Assembly (NCBI GenBank): GCA_034696485.1
Contig: JAQIWT010000704.1
Coordinates: 1-16,132, forward strand
Origin: Isohypsibius dastychi
Lineage: Eukaryota; Tardigrada; Eutardigrada; Parachela; Isohypsibiidae
DNA: 16,132 bases
Reading direction: 5' to 3'
The position numbers and the translations under genes are program-made. Of this stretch, positions 1 through 9,760 are shown piece after piece (the stretch's first letter is position 1; each line of letters opens with the position of its first letter). A model generated the notes under the pieces. The model saw nothing but the letters and a program-made list of their open reading frames with translations. It was not told the origin of the DNA and made no database searches.

Positions 1-384
1 GCTGCCTGCCTGAACTCATCGCTGTAATCATAAAGCAACCGATGCAGTATTGGCAGTCGCATTCGTCCGTTTTCTGTCGTTTTCTTTTCGACTCGGTTAG
101 CCGAAATATCACATGAAAGATAAAACTGCATTGTTGAGTACCTAGTGTAGGTCGACGAGAGAAAGCACACTGATGCCAGCTAGAAACGACAAAACTCTTG
201 ATCTCGACTTCCGGTTTCTTGAAGTTTGGAATTCCTGGTGCCTTTATGTCGAATTAAAAAATGTTTCCGCTGTTTACAATGCGAAACAAAACTTGAAGAT
301 ACTCTGACGAAGCTGATGTGGCAGTAGGACTGCCTGATAAACGTGCTGACTGGAGAATGTGTAACTGAGTCTGTTCGAAATCGG

Positions 385-444
385 ATTGGCCACCAGAAAG
401 CGCAATTTTTATTGGCTAGATATTGACCCATTGGTGTGACGTCA
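385..444. promoter_or_regulatory. promoter-like cluster: three CCAAT boxes and a CRE
   Basis: ATTGG, the reverse complement of CCAAT, occurs at 385-389, 411-415 and 430-434. A perfect CRE palindrome, TGACGTCA, lies at 437-444, three bases after the last one. NF-Y sites spaced by tens of bases next to a CREB/ATF site are a classic RNA polymerase II promoter arrangement. The cluster sits about 120-180 bp upstream of the first ATG of the left F-box copy. That is a sequence match only; no TATA box or transcription start can be fixed. Confidence 0.4.
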
Positions 445-456
445 CAGCATTTCCGG

Positions 457-496
457 ACCGCAGTCCTTTCCGGATTCGGAACCGCAGTCCTTTCCG
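457..496. repeat. two-copy tandem repeat, 24-bp period
   Basis: The 16-base word ACCGCAGTCCTTTCCG occurs at 457-472 and again at 481-496. The spacer and flanks carry further TTCCGG/CGGA words that resemble ETS-factor cores. It directly follows the CCAAT/CRE cluster, so it may be part of the same promoter, for example duplicated factor sites. Confidence 0.55.
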
Positions 497-565
497 AACC
501 TTTCAAAAGCACCTGGCTGCGTGCAGTTTCAGTTATTTTCTGCGATCTGCCAGCATAGATTTATA

Positions 566-1880
566 ATGGATGATGGAAATCGTTAATATAATGTATCCAT
601 GTAACTTTCTCGGAATCTAGAAAACGTTTATGAACCGTAAGTACCTCGCACGTCGACATTCGACTGGCATGGGCACATGCTAAGTAGTCCGACTGTAATC
701 CGTCTGACGAGTAGATCTAAAATATTGTTTGCTTCTCAGAGTGTCGGGCATGAGTTCGAATGTATATTCAACCTCTTTTATCTAGAACTATCCATGATCT
801 CCCGCGAGAAGTTATGGAGATCATTTTCAAAAAGCTGGACTCTTTCAGTCGCAAAAAGGTAGTTCAGCTGGACTGAATCCAAAATTTCTCCCTGCTGACA
901 AGTGTGTGCTTTGCTTGAAGAGTGTGCTTGTGTGTGTGCTTGCTTGAAGAGTTTATAAAGCATGGATGGAGATCATTCGAAGAGCGAGGAAGTTTCGAAC
1001 TCACCTCCTGATCGAGCTCCCTTGTGTCTCCGTACGGACTGCGCATGGAAGCTGGGAATGGTTCGAAGCATCCTACTGTCAGGACTTGCTTGCCAAAAAC
1101 GACCACTTGCGATTGTGGAACTTGATCAAACCAGAGCTGAAGGTTGTGCATTTCAAGTCACGTGTGCTTTCACTGAATTCCGAGAACGTTTCGTCAAATA
1201 ATCTGATGGAGGAGAAAGGAATCCACTTTTTCTTGCAGGCTCTGAGACAGGCTGGTGTGAACTTTCACAAAGTCGACATCGTCTTCACTGGTTTCACCGT
1301 TGACTGTTCGGAACTGGATCGTTTCATACAAGGGACAAAAACAAGAAAGATTCGGATTATACGCTCGAATCTCATTCCAGGTAGCTGCCGATGGGCTAAA
1401 AGTTACACATTGTATTTTGAGGAACTATGGTTGGAAACTGAATCTTTGGAGAAACCACCGAATCAGATAGCCAAGTTTTTTTTTGCCGAGCATATGTCAT
1501 TGACACGTTCCCATCCGAGAGTGCTACACACATTTGGAAGACATGTCACACTGGGTGCTGAAAAAAATATGGAACGAATACACAGTCTCGCCCGTCGTTT
1601 CTAGGACCTTTTTTGGAACGGTAAAAATTGATGTGATGGTCTTTTATGGTTTCAGTTTGATATTATTCCAGGAACATAAGGTATTTGGATGGTTATGGTT
1701 GGAACGAAGCTCTGATGAAGATATCGCGAACGGGGGACACCTTTCCAAACATTTGGCTGATATAATGCAAATGTGCTCTGAGAGCTCTTCTTTTAGATAC
1801 ATCTTCAAAGAAAATTCTGTTATTTTCAGTAAGGTTAAAATGTTTGATACAAACATTAGAGTTATCCGATTTTGATCTGC
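566..1880 (+). pseudogene. F-box protein gene, left tandem copy, probably decayed
   Basis: This is the diverged tandem paralogue of the F-box gene at 2999-4095, with the same exon order. By alignment, exon 1 is about 570-635 (donor GTAAGT at 636). The F-box exon is 786-858 and reads IHDLPREVMEIIFKKLD in frame. The main exon runs from about 950 to 1603, and a last exon starts near 1672 after a 51-bp intron. Three lesions separate it from the right copy: an in-frame TAG at 618 in exon 1; an F-box exon that ends in phase 0 where the next exon needs phase 2; and a TAG at 1602-1604 replacing the homologous sense codon before the last intron. The main exon is nevertheless open for 212 codons and shares with the right copy blocks such as DIVFTGF, DCSE and ELWLET. 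It could be a young pseudogene, or a functional gene using other starts and splice sites. F-box proteins are substrate adaptors of SCF ubiquitin ligases. Confidence 0.6.
889..950 (+). repeat. GT-rich tandem duplication in the left F-box intron
   Basis: A GTGTGCTTGCTTGAAGAGT-like unit is present twice, with GTGTGTGT runs between. The right copy has only about 30 bp at the same place, ending in a normal TTTGTAG acceptor. In the left copy the acceptor is the weaker TTGAAG, and the intron is about 91 bp instead of 57. Slippage here may have weakened splicing of this copy. Confidence 0.55.
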
Positions 1881-2273
1881 CTGCACATCCGCATCGCTGA
1901 TAATTTATCCGATAATGATTCAGGGAGGGCACATCATCTTGATTTCTCTGGAAGACAAAATCTGGCTCCTGCCGGAATTGTAACTCAGTCATATCGAAGA
2001 AAATGAAATTTCGTACAAGACGCATCGAATTAGAATGCTACTGTGGAAGTTTTAAGACGTCCAGTTGTATTCGCGATTGATTACCACCTGAAGGACATGT
2101 TTTTTGGGCTGATATGAAATGTTATGTTACCGTGTCGGCCAACAGGGACAGAAACGACATAGGAATTACACTCAAAGGTCAGTAGACAATGTCCACAATT
2201 ATTATGGTGCCCGTCTCTTTGTAATCTGGGCTTCCTGAAAAATCAAAAACCATGAAATCTATTTGAAGTACCA

Positions 2274-2453
2274 GCATAAGACGTAATCCGACCGCCCTCC
2301 TTCTCCGGAAATAATCCGGACAGCCCCCAAATCTTCACTACGAGATGGACTTTGACCTCTCTTGAACCAGCAAGTTTTAGCCGGGGGTTGGGGGCTGCCC
2401 GGATTATTTCCGTTATATCCGTAGAAGAAGAGCGGTCGGATTTCGTGTTATGC
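2274..2453. mobile_element. inverted-repeat element, MITE-like
   Basis: Two arms of roughly 60 bases are imperfect reverse complements. Both share AATCCGACCGC near the tip and GGAAATAATCCGG followed by CAGCCCCCAA further in. The tips are GCATAAGACG on the left and CGTGTTATGC on the right. TA dinucleotides at 2277-2278 and 2449-2450 would fit a TA target duplication around a core of about 170 bp. No transposase is encoded, so it would be non-autonomous. The centre is a G-rich run around 2383-2397. A fold-back element of another superfamily is possible; the exact ends are uncertain because the inverted identity runs through the proposed target site. Confidence 0.65.
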
Positions 2454-2640
2454 TTGTAATCATCAAATTGGAAATTTGTGATGATTTTTCATAATTTAAT
2501 ATCCCTTTGATGATTTGATCTCTCTTAATTCGGACTTCTGTGGTGTATTCGTCAAAGACGTGATACTGAAAAACTGGAACGAATTCGTTACGGAAATGTT
2601 CGCACTTCGCAGTCGACGTCTTGAATTTTGACACTTTTGT

Positions 2641-2790
2641 ATTTTCCCTTAAGGTCACCCACGAATGTCCGTCCTGTGGAAGTGGACCATTCTGTGAAAA
2701 TCCAGGATATGGTGCAAACTCCTCCTCTGCACACTTGTGCGCTATGGATTTGTCTTGTATCCGGGTATCGAGGACAGCTAATGGCTAACG
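2641..2790 (+). CDS. possible Cys-rich exon, unassigned
   Basis: A pyrimidine-rich acceptor (TTTTCCCTTAAG) is followed by a plus-strand frame that reads CPSCGSGPFCENPGYG, then HLCAMDLSC, ending at a stop near 2787. That is five cysteines in about 30 residues, a density typical of small disulphide-rich extracellular modules. No partner exon with a matching donor is apparent, and the frame is only about 70 codons with no ATG. It may be a relic or a chance frame; the opposite strand is also open here. Confidence 0.2.
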
Positions 2791-2998
2791 AGAACAAAAG
2801 ATCGGTCCAACCAGTTTACTCAACTATTCAGTCAGGAGGTCTGATTCTTAGTACAGCCATTCTTTCTCAAGATACTCATTTTAAATCTCATTCTCAACCT
2901 GGATTTATCATTCATTAGTTTATTAACATCATCTGCATTTCATCTTAGAAGACACTATCTAGTTTGTCTGCAGTCTGCAAGCCATAGATTCATGATGG

Positions 2999-4095
2999 AT
3001 GATGGAGATTGTGGATTTGATGCATCCACGGAATTTTCTCGGAATCTTCAAAACGTTTCTGAAACGGAAGTATTTCGCACACCGTCATTCTCAGAATGGT
3101 GGACATGAATGTTTATGTACACTCAACCATTTTCGATTTAGAACCATCAACGATCTCCCACGAGAAGTTATGGAAATTGTTTTCGAGAGGCTAGACTCAT
3201 TCAGTCGGAAAAATATAGAAAGGTAGTTCAGCTGGACTGAATTGATTCGTCATCCTGCTGACAATTGTCTACTTTGTAGAGTTTGCAAAGGATGGATGGA
3301 TATCATTCAAGGATTCCGGAAGTTCCGAACTCATCTTCTTATTATCGAGCTTTCAGACTCCGTCCAGCGTGCGCCCAGGGACGGGCAACTATGCCACTAT
3401 GGGGGAGTGTTTGCGAAACTTCGCCACTTGGTTAAACCGGAGCTGGAGGTTTTTTATTTTATATCACATGACCTTCCAGTGAACTTTGAGGGCGCTCAAT
3501 CGAACGAAATGGTGGAGGGGAAAGGAATCCAAAATATTATGCTAGCCCTGAGATGCCCTTTTGTAGAACTTTCCATGGTTGACATCGTCTTTACTGGTTT
3601 CATCATTGACTGTTCAGAACCTGCTTGTTTCTTCATGGCGACAAAAACAAAAAAGATCCGGATCCTACGCTCCAGTGTTGGGGTCAAACGGTGGTTTGGG
3701 AGCTGTACGCTGTATCTTGAGGAATTGTGGTTGGAAACTCTGGCCGAACTACCGCATCAGATAGTGGAGCTGTTTCTTGCCGAGAATGGGCCATTGACGG
3801 AGGCACAGGCAGATGTGTTGCTCGAACTTCGAGGACGTCTCACAATCGATGGGGAGCTAAATATGGGACGCATACACACTTTCGAGGATCATCTTCGCAG
3901 CCACCTTTGTGAAAAGTAAAAATGGATGGCATGGTTTTTTGTGATTTCTAAGTTTGATGTTATTCCAGGGGGTTGTGGTACGTGTATGGTTACAATTGGA
4001 TTGTTGCTCTCATAACGATCGCGAATGGAGGACACATTTCGAGACATACAGTTAATTTACTGATCTTGATCATGCCCTTTGATCTTCTCTACTAG
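2999..4095 (+). CDS. F-box protein, right tandem copy (304 aa)
   Basis: Likely a substrate-recognition subunit of an SCF E3 ubiquitin ligase. Four exons, 2999-3069, 3142-3222, 3280-3915 and 3969-4095, join in phase to 915 coding bases. The introns are 72, 57 and 53 bp with GT/AG ends. Residues 25-62 form the F-box: INDLPREVMEIVFERLD, then across the 57-bp intron IERVCKGWMDII, matching the family pattern LP-EV---IF--L plus the VCK-W block. The remainder (about 63-304) has no repeat type I recognise, neither WD40, Kelch nor clear LRR. It includes DIVFTGF, KIRILR and TLYLEELWLE, which recall an F-box-associated beta/leucine-rich fold. The last exon contributes WYVYGYNWIVALITIANGG. The first exon is the least certain: its ATG at 2999 was chosen because it alone splices in phase and its codons differ from the left copy mostly at third positions. 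Such F-box genes often occur in tandem arrays in invertebrates. An alternative start lies at 2994 in another frame. Confidence 0.7.
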
Positions 4096-4162
4096 ATGAT
4101 GAAAATTTCTCTTGGTTTCATGTTTGTGTGTGTGTATGTGTATATGAGGTTGAGATAGCGAA

Positions 4163-4168
4163 ATTAAA
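4163..4168 (+). terminator. possible polyadenylation signal ATTAAA
   Basis: ATTAAA, the common variant of the poly(A) signal, lies about 70 bases after the stop of the right F-box copy, just beyond a TG/TATG microsatellite at about 4123-4146. Position and motif fit, but the region is AT-rich so chance is possible. Confidence 0.35.
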
Positions 4169-4783
4169 ATGTTAAAACGATTCGGACCAGGTACGAAAAT
4201 CAGTTTTGACTTGAGTGGAAGGCATATGATAAACTAGTAGTTCTACCGTACTTCCGCGGAGCAACGAAAAATGCAGAGCCGGTAATTCGCACTAACATAA
4301 GCCAAGTACGCAGTCAACACCAGGAAAGTTTAGAAACAAGATTATTTGATGGTTTAGTCCGGATGATCAAGTAGCCAAAAATTACAAAAACTCCAAACAA
4401 GTACATCGGATTGGATAGTTGGTACACGGTCAAGTCTTTTAGCGTTCACGTTTGTTTGATTCCGTTCTCGCAGACACACACACTGCTGATTTGAATCATG
4501 CGGTATCAGGAAACCAGCCGATAACAGACGTTTTTTCAAGGCAGCCAACATGTCTTATCTGACTAAGAAAATTATAGTTGATAGGTACACAGGCAGATAT
4601 AATCATGAAACGTTGAGGGAAAGAAAAATTTTCAGCAAAAATAGGCACTTTAGCTCCGTCGAGCGTTCGTTACGCTATCAGAGCATCAGTTAGCAAAGGC
4701 TGTTACGATAATGTGTACTGAGAAAACCAGAGATTTAACACAAAGATAATCAGGTAAGCAGCTTGACTGCACAGACAGAAGTA
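4169..4783. other. intergenic region before the unassigned gene
   Basis: No plausible exon is visible on either strand. A 65-codon minus-strand open frame at 4354-4551 has no recognisable features. The region should contain the 5' flank and possibly untranslated leader of the gene that starts at about 4784; I see no clear TATA box. Confidence 0.45.
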
Positions 4784-7700
4784 ATGCATATTTCAGCCAT
4801 AGATGATCTCATATTCATTACAGAATGTTCGCTCCTGTGCTCTCATTTTCTTGTATCGGTAGGCAGTTGTTCTGTGTTTTATCTATACAGAAACCCGATC
4901 ACCTTGGTCAATATTCCAGGAGCTCTCGTTTGCCACATAGGACGGATTCCCACTGAGAAAATCAACAAGCAGATCTTTGGCACTTACGAAAGTGTGCCTG
5001 CGGCGAAGACAGAACTCGCACGACTGGAAGACGTATTTGGTGAGCAGAGTAACTGGAACGTCACAAGTCAAACAGTATATCACTGGGTTGACTTGTAGAT
5101 TTTCCTGAGCCGGATCCATCCTTGAGCAGGACACTTAAATTCACGATCGGGCAAGATGGTGATCAGATTTTCACGAAACTGGTCTACGGAGATCCGATTG
5201 CTGACCAAACATTGAAGTTCAAGCTTGGAGTTTCACAAAGAACAAACATTGCCGGAAGAGATATTGATGTAATAATGATTGATTGATTACATTTGAGCTG
5301 ATCACACGTCTTGGCTCCAGTTTGTTTACGTGTTCAGAAGAAACGAGCCCAAATGGGTGGCAAATAAGGCGCAGCAAAGTGCAACTCTTCGCGGCGTATT
5401 TCGGGATGTCGCAAGTGGGATTAAGTTCGTTACGGAGGCCGTGTTCTCCGGAAACAATATCAACGCGGTAGAAAATAATCAAGTGGAGATGGTTTTGATT
5501 TCCTGTTGTATTTTTTCTGAAGACATACACGAAAGAGGAACGGAAAACCAATCAAATTTTTCGGAAGATTTCTGTTTCCTCGGTGTTACCAAAACGAGTA
5601 AGTCGGTCATTTGTTTGATCATTGATAAAAACTAGATGTGATTTTTATCTAGAACATCACACTTCCAAAGATTGAAGGTCACTTTGAAGTACTTTCGTCC
5701 AACCAGTCTGCAGGTATCCAGGATTTCGCAAAAACGTTTCTCCGTATGGCATATCCAGTTATTATGAGAATACCGTAACTGTAAGAACTAATATGCATCG
5801 CTTCTGGAATGCAGAAGAATTGGGCGAGATTCCGAAGCCACCGTTCGGCTTGGACATATTTCCAGACCCGGAAAAAGAGCAGCATATTCAGCTTGTTCTC
5901 ACAAGCAGGAACATTGGTCTGAAGCCTCAGCTGATTGCTTACTGGGACGAAGAAGTGGAGAGTAATAATGGAAGCGCATTAACGGTAAGTCACTACTTCA
6001 ATGTCTGGCAACTCAGGGAGTGATCAGCTTCAATGTCAAGGTGTTGATGTTAAGCCGAACATTTCGAATTTTCACTTGTCGCGGCCCTTACTCTTAATAA
6101 TCCTACAACTCCAACCCCGTATGCCATGTGAACCATTTTTGGCTAGATTCAAGTCTAATGAAGTTGTGACCCAACTTCTGAATCCATGGTTGGCAGGTCG
6201 TTCCAGATTGAACAGAGGAGCTAATGACACAATGAGGGTTTATTTGTTAGGCACGTTACCACGCTGACACAGGTTATGATGTAATTTTGAGTTGTGACAA
6301 CGGACGTAACCCTTCCTCCAAAGAGACAAAAGTATAGAACAACATGTTTTTTCACTTCTAGCATAAACCGGAGTCCTGCCTAGAACAGTGGGGTGTGGGG
6401 GGTGTTTCTTGGTCATTTTATAGGTTGGAAGCATGAACTCTTGAATTCAAGGGCTCCACATTAGCCAAGGATCACATTGAACCCTTTAAATCAACTTTTC
6501 CGTAAGTCCTCCCAATGTAAGACGCGGAAAAACTAGAATCTAAAAAGAAGAGATCGCAACGGCAGTAACATGGTAATGGGAACTGGTAATACATGTAGTG
6601 TTAGTGCTGAGGGTCTTTGAACCACAACCTCAGACAAGTTCCGTATTCACGTCTTTGGTCATTCATTGATTCATTCGAATCTTTCAACAACAGTATGGCA
6701 GTTTACCTGAAAACCCACATTGTTTGGATTTGGATTGGATGCGTGCTTTGTATTTGCAGTATGAATTCGAGCAAGTGTTTTCCAGCGACAGCACCTCGGT
6801 TCTCGCCATGTCAGTTGAGAATTCCGAGGATGGAATGAAAGCGGTAAGTGAAAGTTTTATGTTAGGTGTCTACTTTGCATTCCATTAAATAGTTTAGTGC
6901 ACCTAGATCACAAAAGCTAATATAAGTACAGTACAATCTCAATTTGCAGACACTCAGTGCAGAAAATGAGACCGTCAGCTTTAATTTGCAGCGTGCTATT
7001 CAACCTGAAGAATATGGACTTTTCGAGTACGATCCGAGTTCCAGTGTCAATCCGGAAAATCTGACCTGTTCCATAGGATTCGAGAATCAGAATGACGGAG
7101 TTATTTCTATCCAGGTCTATAAAAGAGTTGGTGCTTCAGTCGATCTTAGGGACATGACTTACTTTCGAGTAACGCATAGCTCCGGTATGTACGTCGATTA
7201 TCCGTTTATTCTTGGTGAACCATTCGAGAAGACGCTGGGGAACGGATCATTTTACAAGGTGAAATATTTTTGTATGTTCCCAGTCCAACATTCAGACATT
7301 TTATCTTTGTCGCCATCAGCATACCATTACGGAAGGAGATTGGTCGGCCCGTCTCAGCATGACTCTTCAACTAGACCAAAAAAATCAAACAATCCATTTT
7401 GACTTTAACCCCGAGGGGATTACTTCGGTGGGTTGTGAAAACTTGCTTTGGCAGATATTTTTCTTACACTGTGCGCATTCTAGGAATGTGCTGCCGTGAG
7501 CTCATCTACAGTGTCGTGGACTAGCCATCGGTTCCGACGCACACTGTCCCCTCTGGTGTTTGGTAAATTCGAAAGAATCAATGCTAATGTGGATGTTGCC
7601 CAACCGGTCACCACCGAAACCAGTGAGTTCATCTGAACGAGAAAGGGGGGGGGGATTGTTGTTTACACAGTGACCTGCGGTAAATCACATTTTCGCATTC

Positions 7701-8156
7701 TGTTTTCAGATGGTTTTCAGCAACTCCTTTCGATGTGTGCGATAGAATTTAAGCTTCTGCTCAATAATGAGTATTCGGAATTGCAAACTATAGACAACCA
7801 GACCACTGTGGCGCTCCCATCAGTGTTCTCTCTTAGGTTATACAGACCTGATGAATCTGGAACAGAGGTAGTTATAATAGAAGCTTACTCTTGTGTGCAA
7901 CGCTGCAGGGCCCATGCTTCTGTGTCTCTAGCCGTTCTACACTTACCTGGATGACGGAATCAACCCACCAGTTTTGAGGGTCGTACCGGACATCAAGCGT
8001 CCCGAGGTTGCCAGGTGGATCGAGTTTAACCCAACTGGATTGACAGCTCGAATGTTCAGCATGGCAGATCGAACATCAATTTCTCAAGATTTTAGACGTT
8101 TTGGAGCTTCTGTAGAGAGGGAGAAGAGGTCTCCCGTCGTTTTACCATATGCTTAA
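4784..8156 (+). CDS. nine-exon gene, unassigned 631-aa protein
   Basis: I do not recognise the family. Exons at 4784-5039, 5099-5268, 5321-5597, 5707-5984, 6760-6843, 6950-7258, 7484-7622, 7710-7867 and 7932-8156 join with matching phases to 1896 bases including the stop. Good donors include GTAAGT at 5598, 5985 and 6844 and GTGAGT at 7623. Small introns are 52-110 bp; one is 775 bp and one 225 bp. The N-terminus has a hydrophobic stretch (FLVSVGSCSVFYLY, about residues 25-40) that could be a signal anchor. The rest is soluble and strand-rich with few cysteines, for example HIQLVLTSRNIGL and SIQVYKRVGASVDL, suggesting beta-sandwich domains. It ends in an EREKRSP motif resembling a furin site seven residues before the C-terminus. 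Exon 3 downstream of about 5490 and its link to exon 4 are the weakest parts, since other acceptors exist. A secreted or surface protein is my guess only. Confidence 0.55.
5985..6759 (+). other. large intron of the unassigned gene (775 bp)
   Basis: GTAAGT at the left and TTTGTATTTGCAG at the right define an intron about ten times longer than its neighbours. Open frames inside it (for example 6001-6267) look non-coding. It includes a G-rich run at 6390-6403. No terminal repeats are obvious, so an inserted element is possible but not shown. Confidence 0.5.
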
Positions 8157-9760
8157 GACGACTTGATAATTCATATTAATATGTTCTTATCATGTCCATG
8201 TTTGCACTTGTCTTTTGGACACAGTAAGTATGTATAATCGAGCGACTTTGAAAAAGTTGCACTGTGGAAAAGTGTTGACACTGAAGTATCGAGAAGGCGT
8301 TAGCAAACTTCTGTATGGAGAAGCGTAGGCTTTGGTAGTGAGTTCCTATCGGTGTGCGAACATTTTCCGGGTGACCTTGGGTGTAAAGCTGCGCATGGAT
8401 AACCACTGAATGAAGGGCTAGCGGTGAATACCTCTCGGTAACAACAGCTCTGATGCTTATGAGTTCCTATGAGCAGGCTTCATAACATTGTCAATGTGGA
8501 TAAATTGTAGCTTCTAAAGAGCAACCAATACCATCAACAAGACGATTTGTCTGTTCTCGCACCCTGTCGAAGTGATCGTCAACGTACCCCCTCATACGTA
8601 CGTCACACATTGCGCAGCTCTTTGAATGTGAACCTGTCATGTTTCACAACGTGGATTAACTGATCTTATTGTAGACTGAAAATGTCATACATTCTAAATT
8701 TGTATAGAAAAGAATCACCTTATAACCGCCGCAAGTAAGGGCGAACGTGATTCGTTCGAAGCGAATTAGATTCGCGGTAGGATGGAAAGCCGTCGTAGCT
8801 TGGTTTGAGTTTTCTTGGAGATGGAATTTGAAGAACGAGTGACCGATCGTAGTAAAATAGCTCTTCGCAGTATTCAGGTCAAACTAAGTACCAGGCTTAC
8901 CTGCGGTATGCCCTTAGGGTGAGCAAGCAGGAAAGTTGTAGAGAAGTTTTCTGCTTTCCTTGTGAACCGACTCTTCACAAATTGTCATTACTAAACTGGC
9001 TGTAACTCTATTTTTCAGCGAATATTTGCTCACCGAAAACGTGTATCAAACAACTGTTGACAGAGTAGTCCGTCGAAAAAAACTGAGAAGGAATTTACCA
9101 CACACGTTAAATGGCTTAGGATTTAAAACCTGCGATCAGAAAGAAGTGCTGCACTGAATCATGAAGAGAGCTGACAAGATGACCGGTTGATCGATTTCTC
9201 ATTCGCTTGGTAATGGAACGTGATTCTACCGGCTTGCCACGTAAGATAGGTCGTATCTTGGGACCATTTTTGACCATATCGCAAGAGACACTAATTTCAG
9301 ATTCTTCCTTCTTCTTGAATAAAGAGGGGTTTCTGTTGTTCGGTCTGCTGTTTCCGAACGCAGGACACTCATTTCGGTAAAACCTCTCGGTTCGCTCAGG
9401 CCAAGTTAATTAATTACGGTTTATCATCAAAGGCTGGGGCTGACCTGATTCCACCTTGTGTGGTAAGCGTCTAGTTGGATGATGTGATAAACTCAAGCGT
9501 ACTGGTTTAATATAGCAGATGTTTGATATATCATTGTTTTGGATGAAATAACCGCTGACTCTTTTGTTAAAGCTAACATTTCTAACACAAAAACATCTTC
9601 GTAACCAATTTTGTTCGACGTAAAGTTGAAAATTTTCAACTCTATCGTGCACAAGTCAAAAACAAGGGATTTTTGCACGATGGTATGACATCGAACACTA
9701 ACGCGTTTTCAGTTTATACTTTCTCGTGTACGTTGGTGTTTTACGTTATTTGTTCTATAG
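8157..9760. other. 1.6-kb stretch without a convincing gene
   Basis: No open frame here looks like protein on either strand; frames at 8176-8406 and 9410-9678 on the minus strand have no motif or splice support. It follows the stop of the unassigned gene and precedes the first recognised exon of the receptor gene, which begins at a splice acceptor and not an ATG. Short 5' exons of the receptor gene, including its start, are therefore expected here or further left. A short palindrome (ATTCGTTCGAAGCGAAT, 8750-8766) is the only structure noted. Confidence 0.45.

Larger units (their letters stand above)
1..540. other. gene-free left flank
   Basis: No reading frame here looks like protein. The longest open frame, on the minus strand at 180-512, runs through the tandem repeat and promoter motifs described separately and has no recognisable composition. 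The stretch probably holds the 5' flank of the first F-box copy, whose presumed first exon begins near 566. It could equally be the 5' flank of a minus-strand gene lying to the left of the window. Confidence 0.5.
1881..2998. other. spacer between the F-box copies
   Basis: About 1.1 kb separates the two copies. It holds the inverted-repeat element at 2274-2453 and the Cys-rich open frame near 2641-2790. The remainder (1881-2270, 2460-2630 and 2800-2970) is AT-rich and shows no splice-supported reading frame. Confidence 0.5.

Noticed and set aside
180-512. 110-codon minus-strand open frame
   Set aside because: It runs through the tandem repeat and CCAAT/CRE motifs, gives a repetitive low-quality protein, and has no splice or homologue support.
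864-1151. 95-codon minus-strand frame over the left F-box copy
   Set aside because: Shadow of the plus-strand F-box exon; contains HTHKHT-type runs from the GT repeat.
2383-2402. possible G-quadruplex (GGGGG-TT-GGGGG)
   Set aside because: Only two long G tracts are present; four are needed, and the G-rich stretch is explained by the right arm of the inverted-repeat element.
5636-5706. alternative exon start at 5654 after TTTTTATCTAG, reading NITLPKIEGHFEVLSS
   Set aside because: The frame is attractive but its phase does not fit the GTAAGT donor at 5598 and it soon clashes with the frame of the downstream YYENTVTV segment. The acceptor at 5706 fits both sides. It remains a possible alternative exon.
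6001-6267. 88-codon plus-strand frame inside the 775-bp intron
   Set aside because: Strong donor at 5985 and acceptor at 6759 define the intron; the frame shows no motif and no splice sites of its own.
8735-8790. possible tRNA or riboswitch-like fold around TTCGAAGCGAA
   Set aside because: No cloverleaf arms or box A/B spacing could be drawn; it is only a short palindrome.
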